A stretch of 41,394 nucleotides of DNA, taken from assembly GCA_946409645.1 (NCBI GenBank), contig CAMJXE010000017.1, positions 1-41,394 on the forward strand, read 5' to 3'. The notes below the pieces were generated by a model. It worked only from the letters and a program-made list of their open reading frames with translations, was not told the origin of the DNA and ran no database searches. Shown here one piece after another: positions 1 through 7,408 of the stretch (its first letter is position 1; every line of letters begins with the position of its first letter). Both the position numbers and the translations under genes were made by a program. This DNA is from an uncultured Bacteroidales bacterium (GTDB lineage Bacteria; Bacteroidota; Bacteroidia; Bacteroidales; WCHB1-69).

Positions 1-302
1 TCGACCGTTTGGCGATGATCATGACCAATTCACCCTCCATCCAGGATGTGCTCTTCTTCCCGCAGATGCGTCCCGAGAAAAAGCAAGAGGTCAGCAAAGA
101 CGAGGAATTCACCGCGTTGGGCATCGATGCTGCATGGATTCCCGCACTCCGGAAGCTCAGCATCAACACCTTGGAGCATCTGAAGCAGGCCAACCCCAAC
201 AAGCTGCTGAACGACCTCGGCGGCTTGCGAAAGAAGCTGAAATTGGAGGTTCCGGCCGCCAAATTGGAGGACATCAAGGGATGGATTGATAAGTTGGCAT
301 AG
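1..302 (+). CDS. lysS: Lysyl-tRNA synthetase, class II, C-terminal end (5' truncated)
   Basis: The gene is open at the left edge of the window; only about the last 99 residues are present. The first visible residues, read in the frame starting at base 3, are DRLAMIMTNSPSIQDVLFFP followed by QMRPE. This matches motif 3 of class II aminoacyl-tRNA synthetases as found in LysS, including the ATP-binding arginine of the GIDRL segment. After QMRPE comes a roughly 70-residue lysine-rich tail (ALGIDAAWIPALRKL, then LGGLRKKLKL) that resembles the C-terminal extension known from Bacteroidetes LysS and absent from E. coli LysS. The enzyme charges tRNA-Lys in the cytoplasm. The stop TAG is followed by a repeat and hairpin region. 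The partial gene's identity is well supported; its start and N-terminal domain lie outside the window. Confidence 0.9.
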   Translation, partial: DRLAMIMTNSPSIQDVLFFPQMRPEKKQEVSKDEEFTALGIDAAWIPALRKLSINTLEHLKQANPNKLLNDLGGLRKKLKLEVPAAKLEDIKGWIDKLA

Positions 303-308
303 TCCGAA

Positions 309-395
309 CCACACACTGCGGCTTTTAGAGAAAAAACCACACTGTGGCTATAGAGAAAAACCACACTGCGGTTTTAGAGTTAACCCCACACTGCG
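309..395. repeat. Degenerate tandem repeat of about 25 bp, three to four units
   Basis: Units of the form CCACACTGYGGYTWTAGAG begin near 311, 337 and 361, with a partial fourth near 384. The CACTG core recurs at 314, 340, 364 and 389, a period of 24-26 bp. The last unit runs into the left arm of the hairpin at 382-413. No coding function is seen. Confidence 0.7.
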
Positions 396-413
396 CTTTG
401 CTTGTGTGGGGTT
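382..413 (+). terminator. lysS: Perfect 10-bp hairpin downstream of lysS, possible terminator
   Basis: Arms AACCCCACAC (382-391) and GTGTGGGGTT (404-413) are fully complementary around a 12-nt loop. No T-run follows directly, so this is either an atypical terminator or part of the repeat element that continues to 454. Its position after the lysS stop favours a 3'-end role. Confidence 0.5.
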
Positions 414-454
414 ATTTGCGCTTCGCGCGTTTTGCCTCTTCGAGGCTGTTTAAG
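404..454. repeat. 51-nt double-hairpin element, copy A
   Basis: This segment aligns without gaps to 35216-35266 (43 of 51 positions identical by my count). It holds two short hairpins, GCGC-TTC-GCGC (418-428) and GCCTC-TTC-GAGGC (434-446). Between copies each stem carries one compensatory pair change: G420/C426 becomes A/T, and C435/G445 becomes T/A. That supports selection on, or templated conservation of, the folded form. Copy A lies between lysS and the tRNA-Leu promoter. Confidence 0.7.
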
Positions 455-476
455 GAATTTTTTTTTGAGAATAATT

Positions 477-510
477 TTTGGCGGAGATATTAAAAAAAAT
501 TGTATTTTTG
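477..510 (+). promoter_or_regulatory. Bacteroidetes-type promoter of tRNA-Leu
   Basis: TTTG at 477-480 is followed after 22 bp by TATTTTTG at 503-510, matching the Bacteroidetes sigma consensus TTTG / TAnnTTTG. Transcription would begin about 5-10 nt before the mature tRNA. Confidence 0.75.
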
Positions 511-522
511 CCGCCGATTTGA

Positions 523-606
523 GCCGAAGTGGCGGAATAGGTAGACGCGTTGGTCTCAAAAACCAATGAGGTAACACTCGTGCCGGTTCGATCCCGGCCT
601 TCGGTA
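523..606 (+). tRNA. tRNA-Leu (anticodon CAA)
   Basis: A full class II cloverleaf can be drawn. Acceptor arms are GCCGAAG (523-529) and CTTCGGT (599-605), with a terminal G-T wobble and discriminator A606. The anticodon stem is TTGGT/ACCAA (550-554, 562-566) around loop CTCAAAA, giving anticodon CAA at 557-559, which reads UUG. A long variable arm with GAG/CTC pairing follows, then the T arm GCCGG-TTCGATC-CCGGC (582-598). The 3' CCA is not encoded. It has its own promoter and a strong terminator, so it appears to be a single-gene transcript. Confidence 0.95.
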
Positions 607-609
607 CGA

Positions 610-639
610 AAAGAGGAAGCGAAAGTTTCCTCTTTTTTT
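610..639 (+). terminator. Intrinsic terminator of tRNA-Leu
   Basis: AAAGAGGAA (610-618) pairs perfectly with TTCCTCTTT (627-635). The stem extends by a G-T wobble and a C-G pair that close a GAAA tetraloop at 621-624. A T-run occupies 633-639. Confidence 0.9.
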
Positions 640-652
640 GTTGGAAAAAGTG

Positions 653-660
653 TACTTTTG
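653..660 (+). promoter_or_regulatory. -7 promoter element of the carboxylesterase gene
   Basis: TACTTTTG fits TAnnTTTG exactly and lies 21 nt before the ATG at 682. No TTTG box is seen at the expected -33 spacing, where the T-rich tRNA terminator sits. Supports the start at 682 rather than an upstream start inside the tRNA. Confidence 0.6.
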
Positions 661-681
661 CCAACTAAAAACATCAAGTAT

Positions 682-1998
682 ATGACGTCCCATCCTATTC
701 CTGCCGTTCATGCGCCGGCCGGCACTTTCAAAGGGTTCACGGCCGATGGTTGCGCGCAGTTTCCCGGCATACGTTACGCCACTTCCGAGCGATACGATGT
801 TCCTGTGCCTTTTTCCTACGGAAGCACAGAACACGAATGCACCACGCCCGCGCCGTATCCTGTGCAGCTTTGTTCCACAATCGAGCTGAATCTCACGGGA
901 ATACATTACGAGAACCTGCCGCAGGAGGAGAGCTGCCAGTATCTTTCCATCACTGTTCCAGAGGGTGCGACACCCGAGAGTCGGCTGCCCGTAATGGTCT
1001 GGTATTACGGGGGTTCGTACCGAAATGGCGGTTGCGACAACCCCTTTTACGACCGTTCCCCGATTGCGAGAGAGAACGGGGTCATTGTGGTGGGAATCAA
1101 TTACCGTCTTTCGCTTTTGGGTTTCGTCAAGAATCGTGAAGGCGGCTTTGCCAACAACGGGCTGTTGGATGCCATTGAAGGACTGCGCTGGGTGAACGCC
1201 AACATCGCGGCCTTCGGAGGCGACCCTTCCCGTGTCACGATTTTCGGGGAATCGGCCGGAGGAGACCTTGTGCGTTGCATCATGCTTTCAGAAGGCACCG
1301 ACGGCCTCTACCGCAGGGCCATCATCCAGAGTGACCCGATAGGGACTTGGGAGAACCGAGGGGAGATGGAACGCAAGATCTTGGACGAATTGAACGAGCT
1401 GCCGGTGGATGCGCCGGTGGAGCGGATTTTGGAGGCGCAACACGCAATCACGGACCATGTTACCGAGAAAGGACTGGCCAGACACATGATTTTTGCTCCC
1501 CATGCGGGTGTCTATCCGTTGCCGGCCAAAGAGGAAGAGGGGAAGCGTTTGCGCGAGGTTGCTCCGCGGCACGACCTCCTCATCGGGACCAACGCTCGCG
1601 AGACGGCCTCCTACCTCGGTGGCAAAAAGATAGCGAGCGCACTGGACAGTAATGTGCTGACACGTTGGATAATAGAACTTTATCTGCACAAAATGTCAAA
1701 AGCCGTCTTCACGGAGCCGACCCGGAAATTCGCGCGTTGTTATGCCGGCCATGGCGGGAAGGTGCATCTCTATTCCTATTTCTGGCGCAAGGACCGGCAT
1801 CTGATCGGCGCCGGCCACATCACCGAGCTGGCCTTGTTGTTCGGCGGAAAGGGCATAGAAGGCACCCTGATAGCGCAGGGTCTTCCCGAGAGCACTTTCC
1901 TCGAACAAGGCAAGCCCTTGCGCCGCGTTTGGGCGGAGTTCGCCAAAACGGGGGAAATCTGCACGAAGCGGATTGAAGGGATGATAAAGTTCGAGTAG
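682..1998 (+). CDS. Carboxylesterase type B family protein
   Basis: This 438-residue alpha/beta-hydrolase hydrolyses carboxylic esters; the physiological substrate cannot be read from sequence. It shows the family hallmarks: oxyanion-hole segment VMVWYYGGSYRNGG (about 104-117), the INYRLSLLGF block (139-148), the GGDPSRVTIFGESAGG nucleophile elbow with catalytic Ser191, and a C-terminal SYFWRKDRHLIGAGHITELA stretch that probably supplies the catalytic His. No clear signal peptide is seen. The open frame continues upstream through the tRNA to 550, but that start is rejected: a terminator and a -7 promoter element lie between, and ATG 682 follows them directly. It is a single gene flanked by non-coding DNA. 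The length is somewhat shorter than many type-B esterases (about 500 residues). Confidence 0.85.
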   Translation: MTSHPIPAVHAPAGTFKGFTADGCAQFPGIRYATSERYDVPVPFSYGSTEHECTTPAPYPVQLCSTIELNLTGIHYENLPQEESCQYLSITVPEGATPESRLPVMVWYYGGSYRNGGCDNPFYDRSPIARENGVIVVGINYRLSLLGFVKNREGGFANNGLLDAIEGLRWVNANIAAFGGDPSRVTIFGESAGGDLVRCIMLSEGTDGLYRRAIIQSDPIGTWENRGEMERKILDELNELPVDAPVERILEAQHAITDHVTEKGLARHMIFAPHAGVYPLPAKEEEGKRLREVAPRHDLLIGTNARETASYLGGKKIASALDSNVLTRWIIELYLHKMSKAVFTEPTRKFARCYAGHGGKVHLYSYFWRKDRHLIGAGHITELALLFGGKGIEGTLIAQGLPESTFLEQGKPLRRVWAEFAKTGEICTKRIEGMIKFE

Positions 1999-2422
1999 AA
2001 GCCCCGCACCATCGGATTTCCTGTGTATAGTGTGCGGATTGCAGAGACGATATTCTGAAATGTTGCTATTTTGAAGATCCTTTGCAATACCTTTGAAGAA
2101 CCTGAGGTTGAAAGGTTTAGGTAATTGTTGCCGCTTTTTGCCATTTTGCGACTTGAGGGTGTGTCAAAAGTCCAAAAATCGGCATTTTTCGATTTGTAAC
2201 TATCTGATAATCAAATAGCAATTTTTGCCAAAACAGACTTATGACACACCTTCATATTTGCCACCGAAAGAATTTAGATATAACTGGTTGAAAATCAATA
2301 TATAAAAAACAAAATAAACATGTGACATGCTCGAATCTTGGCTCCCTTTTACGAGGTAGAGAAATATAATAAGCGGTGCGCAGGATGTTTCTTTGAGGTC
2401 ATAAAATACAAAACTCTATATA
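1999..2422. other. 424-bp intergenic region at the left border of the glycan locus
   Basis: No credible gene is present. It contains a weak stem (CCGCAC at about 2004 with GTGCGG at about 2032) after the esterase stop, the MITE-like element at 2155-2253, and an AT-rich leader from 2254 to the glf start. I see no exact TAnnTTTG box before glf; CATATTTG at 2253-2260 is one base off. No UpxY/UpxZ-type regulator gene or invertible promoter repeat is visible. Confidence 0.6.
2155..2253. mobile_element. MITE-like element with 18-bp terminal inverted repeats
   Basis: GAGGGTGTGTCAAAAGTC (2155-2172) and the reverse complement of 2236-2253, GAAGGTGTGTCATAAGTC, agree at 16 of 18 positions. The ends resemble those of several Bacteroidetes insertion sequences with GGGTGTGTCA termini. 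The 99-bp interior has no coding potential, which suggests a non-autonomous derivative or solo remnant. A target-site duplication is not obvious. Confidence 0.65.
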
Positions 2423-3560
2423 ATGCGAGATTATCTAATTGTAGGTTCTGGTCTTTTTGGTGCCGTGTTTGCATATCAGGCAAAACGACAGGGCAAACAA
2501 TGTCTGGTGATTGAAAAACGGCCGCATTTGGGTGGTAATGTCTATTGCGAAAAGATAGAAGGCATCAATGTTCACAAATACGGTGCCTATATTTTTCACA
2601 CCAACAACAATGAGGTTTGGGATTTTGTAAATAGTCTAGTTCCCTTTAATCGTTATACCAACAGTCCGATTGCCAACTATCACGGCAAGTTCTACAACCT
2701 TCCATTCAATATGAACACCTTCTACCAGATATGGGGCGTGACGACCCCGGAAGCTGCAAAAGCTAAAATTGAAGAGCAGAAGGCAGAAGCAGTAGCCAAA
2801 ATGAAGGCTGATGGTGCTTCTGAACCTCGGAATCTTGAGGAACAAGGCCTTTGGTTTGGTGGGGAAGGACATCTTTGAGAAGTTAATCAAAGAATATACT
2901 GAAAAACAATGGGGACGCCCTTGTAATGAACTGCCAGCCTTTATCATAAAACGCCTGCCGGTGCGCCTTGTGTTTGACAACAACTACTTCAATGACGCTT
3001 ATCAGGGCATCCCCATTGGAGGCTATAACAAGCTGATTGATGCTTTGCTGAAGGATATTGACTGCAAAACGGACACGGACTTTTTCAAATCAGACTATAA
3101 CGATTGGCGCAAGTATGCCAAACATTTAGTCTATACGGGTCCCCTTGACGAGTATTTCGGTTATCAATATGGCAAGCTCGATTGGCGGACTGTCAGTTTT
3201 AAAACTCGTATTGAAGACACACCAAACTATCAAGGCAATGCAGTGGTGAATTACACATCCCACGAGATGTCCTACACAAGAGTCATTGAGCACAAGCACT
3301 TCGAGATGTTCGGCCAAGCTATTTATGATTGCCCGAAAACGGTAATCTCGGAAGAATATTCGACGGAATACAAGGACGGAATGGAACCGTACTATCCCGT
3401 CAATGATGAAATGAACAACCTATTGGCCGAAAAATACCGAGAGATTGCCGCTCAGGAACAAGATGTCATTTTCGGCGGCCGACTTGCTGAATACAAATAC
3501 TACGACATGGCACCTATTGTAGAAAAAGTTATTTCAATGTTCAAGACAAAAGAGTTATAG
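2423..3560 (+). pseudogene. glf: UDP-galactopyranose mutase, interrupted by a +1 frameshift
   Basis: UGM is an FAD enzyme converting UDP-galactopyranose to UDP-galactofuranose for cell-surface glycans. The first frame (2423-2878) starts MRDYLIVGSGLFGAVFA, with the GxGxxG flavin motif at residues 8-13, then FEKR-like VIEKRPHLGGNVY. The rest continues in the next frame from about 2850 to 3560, with EKQWGRP, IPIGGYNKLI and the C-terminal GRLAEYKYYDM signature. Removing one G near 2847 (GAACAAGGCC) restores a continuous protein of about 378 residues, close to the family's usual 370-390. Both halves are otherwise well conserved, so the lesion is recent or a sequencing/assembly error. The gene lies 6 nt before a galactofuranosyltransferase-like gene, which fits a galactofuranose module. 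Confidence 0.9.
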
Positions 3561-3566
3561 ATTAGT

Positions 3567-4640
3567 ATGGAAAAAATAGTCGTTGATTATGTCTATAGGA
3601 ATTTTTATAATGCACGTTCGAAAGCGCGTGAAGATGTAAACCACATTGCACAAAATCATGGTTTTAAGCCGTTATTGATAAACACACGTACAACTACGGA
3701 GTATGCCGAGAACCATCCTTCTTTCATTAGTAGATTGGGCTATAACTTTAGAAAGTTTTTCATACTTTTACGATCAATTTGGTCAATTAAATGTGGCTCC
3801 TTGGTACTTTTTCAATTTCCCTTTTTTCCATTTGGAGATTTTTTTTCGCTACTATTTTGCCGATGCTTGAAAATAAAGAAGTGCCATCTGGTTATTCTTG
3901 TACATGATATTCTTCATTTTCGAATAACAGGAGTGTTTGACAAGTTTGAAATCAAAACATTACAAACCCCCTCCGAGTTGATTGTACATACTCCTCAAAT
4001 GCAGGATTTGTTCAAAAAGAATGGTATTGACTGCCCATGCAGGACACTATGGCTATTTGATTATTTAACCGAGGAGATTCCCTGCGGAAACAGCAATCAT
4101 TATGATTACGACAGCGTCGCATTTGCGGGTGCTTTGAGCAAAAGCGTTTTTTTGAAAAAGGTGGAAAGAGTAACGTTTAATGACATTCAAATGCATCTGT
4201 ACGGCATCAAAACAGAAGATACTAAAGAATATCCAGATTGGATGAAGTATATGGGACGTTTCAGTCCTGAAAATGTAACTATGCTTACCGAAGGATGGGG
4301 GCTGACCTGGGATGGGGATGAAATAGAATACCTTCACGCCCCCCTCGGCAATTATTTGAGATATATTTCCTCGCACAAAACCTCTTTGTACATTGCTGCT
4401 GGCATTCCCGTAATTGTCAGCAAGGAATCCGCTTTGGCTGAATATGTGGAAAAGAACAAGTTGGGCATCGCCGTTTCGTCTTTGCTGGAGCTCGAAAAAA
4501 GAATCACCGAATTTGATAAAGAAGAGTACCGACAAATTCGAAAACATGTCATGGAGATGTCCGCCACATTAAGGGCGGGAGGGCATCTCGGGGCAATTTT
4601 GGATGATGTTGTCAAAGATGTGAAAGGAAACCAACCATAA
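3567..4640 (+). CDS. Glycosyltransferase, probable beta-1,6-galactofuranosyltransferase (WbbI-like)
   Basis: This 357-residue protein resembles WbbI-type galactofuranosyltransferases, which move Galf from UDP-Galf onto lipid-linked oligosaccharides. Visible features are an N-terminal first-domain start VVDYVYRNFYNARSKAREDV, a hydrophobic stretch at about 75-105 followed by VILVHDILHFR, then FAGALSKS and a C-terminal donor-binding region with GLTWDGD and HKTSLYIAAGIPVIVSKESA (GT-B fold style). It begins 6 nt after glf, the enzyme that makes the presumed donor. The donor assignment rests on the neighbour as much as on sequence, so a transferase for another sugar remains possible. Confidence 0.65.
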   Translation: MEKIVVDYVYRNFYNARSKAREDVNHIAQNHGFKPLLINTRTTTEYAENHPSFISRLGYNFRKFFILLRSIWSIKCGSLVLFQFPFFPFGDFFSLLFCRCLKIKKCHLVILVHDILHFRITGVFDKFEIKTLQTPSELIVHTPQMQDLFKKNGIDCPCRTLWLFDYLTEEIPCGNSNHYDYDSVAFAGALSKSVFLKKVERVTFNDIQMHLYGIKTEDTKEYPDWMKYMGRFSPENVTMLTEGWGLTWDGDEIEYLHAPLGNYLRYISSHKTSLYIAAGIPVIVSKESALAEYVEKNKLGIAVSSLLELEKRITEFDKEEYRQIRKHVMEMSATLRAGGHLGAILDDVVKDVKGNQP

Positions 4641-4697
4641 GAATCGCTCTGCGGATAAAACAAAAATGATCGGGATACGGTGAGCAGGAAATATTTG

Positions 4698-4705
4698 TAT
4701 CTTTG
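4698..4705 (+). promoter_or_regulatory. Internal -7 promoter element before the cytidylyltransferase
   Basis: TATCTTTG matches TAnnTTTG exactly in the 141-bp gap after the glycosyltransferase, 77 nt upstream of the chosen ATG. No good -33 TTTG is seen. It may give the downstream module separate expression. Confidence 0.5.
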
Positions 4706-4781
4706 CCGCGTTGAAAGTCTTTCGAGATATTTCAGTAGTTAGAATGATAAGAGGAAGTTGTTGGTGAAAAAAGAAAAGAAT

Positions 4782-5279
4782 ATGGATAATAATCTCGTAC
4801 CAAATCACAAAGAAATGATAATTGGCTATACAACAGGTGTGTATGACCTGTTCCACATCGGCCATCTTACCCTGCTTAAGAATGCTAAAGGAATGTGCGA
4901 CAAACTTATAGTGGGTGTCACTGTAGATGAATTAGTCCTTTATAAAGGAAAACATGCGATGATTCCATATTCTGACAGAGCAGAAATTGTACGTAGCATA
5001 AAGTATGTTGACGCAGTAGTGCCCCAATACGATATGGACAAACTCACCGCTTGTAAAAAATTGGGAGCCAGTATTCTTTTTGTAGGCGATGATTGGTATG
5101 GTACAGAAAAATGGCAGAAATATGAAGAGGATTTCGCCAAAGAAGGCATTAGGATTGTATATTTCCCGTACACAAAGGGAATATCTTCCACAAAAATCAC
5201 TGAAGCTTTAAAAGCCACTAGGGGATGGACCACTAACGATCCAGCATCTCAAGTAGAAGATAATCACTTAAATGTCTGA
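4782..5279 (+). CDS. TagD-type cytidylyltransferase (glycerol-3-phosphate cytidylyltransferase-like)
   Basis: Members of this fold transfer a nucleotidyl group from CTP to a phosphorylated alcohol or sugar. The 165-residue protein has GVYDLFHIGH (HxGH signature at 25-28), the substrate/dimer region VGVTVDEL, FVGDDWYGTEKW, and GISSTKITEAL matching the second CTP-binding motif (R)xxGISTT. Both catalytic motifs look intact. ATG 4782 is preferred over an in-frame TTG at 4758, which would add eight residues of low family similarity. It lies 3 nt before an asparagine-synthetase-like gene, a pairing that recurs at 7409/8506. The substrate is unknown; glycerol-3-phosphate is only the family default. 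Confidence 0.8.
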   Translation: MDNNLVPNHKEMIIGYTTGVYDLFHIGHLTLLKNAKGMCDKLIVGVTVDELVLYKGKHAMIPYSDRAEIVRSIKYVDAVVPQYDMDKLTACKKLGASILFVGDDWYGTEKWQKYEEDFAKEGIRIVYFPYTKGISSTKITEALKATRGWTTNDPASQVEDNHLNV

Positions 5280-5282
5280 ACA

Positions 5283-6326
5283 ATGGTTGACAAAAGTTAT
5301 TGTATGAGTTCCTATCTTTCACTGAGATATGTGGAAGATGACACGAAACAGTTTTTTCCTGGATTGAAACATCAAGTATATAAACAACATCCTTTTTCTG
5401 AAAAAGTTTTGGTTGCTGATGCCCAAGATGTTGAAATTGCTTTGCGTAATGTTTTCAGATTAATCAGCAATGAACGTTTAGGAATGTTGCTATCGGGTGG
5501 AATGGACAGCTCCATATTGGCGTCCTATATGCCAGAAGGATCTGATGCCTATACTTTCCGCTTTTTAGGTGGGAAGTTCGAAAATGGTGAGTTGGAAAGA
5601 GCGGAATATTATGCCAAGTACTACCATTTAAATCTGCATTACGTGGATATTGATTGGAAAGTGGTAGATAATTCCGTTGATGTACTCATGGATCGTAAGG
5701 GTGCACCTGTGCATTCTATAGAACCTCAGATTTATACAGCTGCATTGCAGGCCAAAGCAGACGGGGTGACCATGTTGGTGATTGGTGATGCTGCCGACTA
5801 TGTATTTGGAGGAATGGACGGCCTTCTCTCGAAGAATTGGGGATATAGAGAGTATATTAATCGAACTATTTATGTTCAACCAAAAGAGGTGTTATGCGAG
5901 CCTACTTCCATGGATTATCTCTTTGAGAGATATCGTTTAGGGAAGAACAGTATTGACTATTTGCGTTTTTATGATGAGATTGTGACAGACGAAAGCTATG
6001 CCTCATACGAAAATGCCATTTCAGCTGCGGGCATGGACTACATCGACCCGTATGAAAAATTAAAATTGTCTAAACCGCTGGATTTAGGCAGAATAAGAAA
6101 CGGCGAATCGAAATATATTATTCGGGATTTGTTCCGAATGAAGTACCCTGATATCACCATCCCATTGAAACAACCAATGCCTCGACCTGTTGATGAATAT
6201 TTCAAAGATTGGGAAGGCCCAAAACGACCTGAATTCAGAAAAGATATCGATATTAAGAAGTATAGCGGCAATCAGAAATGGCTATTGTATAGCTTAGAGA
6301 GATTCCTAAATATATTCGACAGATAA
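5283..6326 (+). CDS. Asparagine-synthetase-like ATP-dependent ligase without glutaminase domain, copy 1
   Basis: The 347-residue protein aligns with the C-terminal synthetase half of AsnB. Its start YCMSSYLSLRYV and FFPGLKH correspond to the region where the synthetase domain begins. The ATP-pyrophosphatase P-loop is LLSGGMDSSILASYM (SGGMDS at 71-76), followed by HSIEPQIYTAALQA and VIGDAADYVFGG, equivalent to the GEGADELFGG segment. The N-terminal Ntn-hydrolase domain with Cys2 is absent, so it would use free ammonia, another amine, or ammonia from a separate partner. Such enzymes adenylate a carboxylate and form an amide. The gene follows the TagD-type cytidylyltransferase by 3 nt and has a same-length paralogue at 7409. 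Substrate unknown. Confidence 0.8.
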   Translation: MVDKSYCMSSYLSLRYVEDDTKQFFPGLKHQVYKQHPFSEKVLVADAQDVEIALRNVFRLISNERLGMLLSGGMDSSILASYMPEGSDAYTFRFLGGKFENGELERAEYYAKYYHLNLHYVDIDWKVVDNSVDVLMDRKGAPVHSIEPQIYTAALQAKADGVTMLVIGDAADYVFGGMDGLLSKNWGYREYINRTIYVQPKEVLCEPTSMDYLFERYRLGKNSIDYLRFYDEIVTDESYASYENAISAAGMDYIDPYEKLKLSKPLDLGRIRNGESKYIIRDLFRMKYPDITIPLKQPMPRPVDEYFKDWEGPKRPEFRKDIDIKKYSGNQKWLLYSLERFLNIFDR

Positions 6327-6381
6327 CAGTTATATTACAAGTCGTGTTACTGGTCAAAATATAATCGTTAAATATCTCTGT

Positions 6382-7404
6382 ATGCTATTTAAGACAAAGA
6401 ATAGGGCGGTAAATAAAACTCAACAAGAGATGGGGGAAACTCCTACATTTCGTGATGATAGGATAGATAGTGTTAAGTATTGGCTTATGATTTTAGTAAT
6501 TGCTGGACATGTTTTTTCTCAGGATTACTTCTCAGAATCTCAAGCGTGCACTGTAGTTTGGAAGTGGATTTACATGTTTCATATGCCTTTGTTCGTTTTT
6601 ATCTCAGGACGCTTTTCCTATAGAAAAGACAAAAATGGTTTTCTAAAAAGTATTTGGAAACTACTTGAACCACTTATCTTGGTTCAGTTTGTAATGTGTT
6701 TACTTGATTTTGCATCAACTGGTTTTGTTTCCTTTGGTAAAATACTAACTCCATGGTGGGTCTTGTGGTATTTGTTAAGTCTTACATTTTGGAGGCTCAT
6801 AATACAGCTACTACCTTCAAAAATACTTAATAATGATGGGATAGTCTTATTTGCTACATTTTTTATAAGCCTCATTGCAGGTTTTTTGCCATTTAATAGA
6901 TTTCTATCAATACAGCGGACATTATCCTTCTTGCCTTTCTTTTTTCTGGGGTATTATATGAAGGAGAATAAATTGTTTATTTCAGATAGTTATAGGCCAC
7001 TGAGCTTTGTCTTTCTATTGTTAACTATTTCAATTCCACTTTTTTTTCCAAACATATTGGGAGATTTGAATCAGGCAGTTCCGTATAGTAGTATAAAGGG
7101 ATTGTTTAGTAGAATGTTTATTTGGATGATTAGTATACCTATGTCATTAGCATTTATGAATTTGTGCCCTAATACGAGGTGGACATCTCAACAAGGTCGT
7201 CTCTCCTTGCAGTATTATATTTATCATGCACTGATAATTTATTTTTTAATGTTTATAGTTGAAAAAATTGGAGTGCCTCCATCATTTTTGACCGCTATAA
7301 TAATCACTGTTGCTATTGCATTAGGAATAGGAATAGCAACTCGCCTACTATTTTTCTGTGCGTTCACTAATCCCTCGACATTATTTAGATATAATAAACA
7401 TTAA
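6382..7404 (+). CDS. Membrane acyltransferase, acyltransferase-3 family
   Basis: This 340-residue protein has about ten hydrophobic segments. Its N-terminus (RDDRIDSVKYWLMILVIAGH) has the family's catalytic-type histidine at position 43, and a MFHMPLFVFISGRF block follows. Family members transfer acyl groups, commonly acetyl, from the cytoplasm to sugars of surface polysaccharides. This gene is the most AT-rich part of the locus, visibly different from the flanking genes, which suggests a separate origin. It splits two related asparagine-synthetase-like modules. The acceptor sugar cannot be deduced. Confidence 0.85.
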   Translation: MLFKTKNRAVNKTQQEMGETPTFRDDRIDSVKYWLMILVIAGHVFSQDYFSESQACTVVWKWIYMFHMPLFVFISGRFSYRKDKNGFLKSIWKLLEPLILVQFVMCLLDFASTGFVSFGKILTPWWVLWYLLSLTFWRLIIQLLPSKILNNDGIVLFATFFISLIAGFLPFNRFLSIQRTLSFLPFFFLGYYMKENKLFISDSYRPLSFVFLLLTISIPLFFPNILGDLNQAVPYSSIKGLFSRMFIWMISIPMSLAFMNLCPNTRWTSQQGRLSLQYYIYHALIIYFLMFIVEKIGVPPSFLTAIIITVAIALGIGIATRLLFFCAFTNPSTLFRYNKH

Positions 7405-7408
7405 AGAT

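Noticed and set aside
303..413. CRISPR array from the 25-bp repeats after lysS
   Set aside because: Repeats abut with almost no spacers, are degenerate, and no cas gene is nearby.
550..681. N-terminal extension of the carboxylesterase reading frame to 550
   Set aside because: It would start inside the tRNA-Leu and run through its terminator and the gene's own -7 promoter element; ATG 682 fits the family start.
2840..2860. Programmed frameshifting in glf
   Set aside because: No slippery heptamer or following pseudoknot is evident, and UGM genes are not known to use recoding. A plain indel or sequencing error is simpler.
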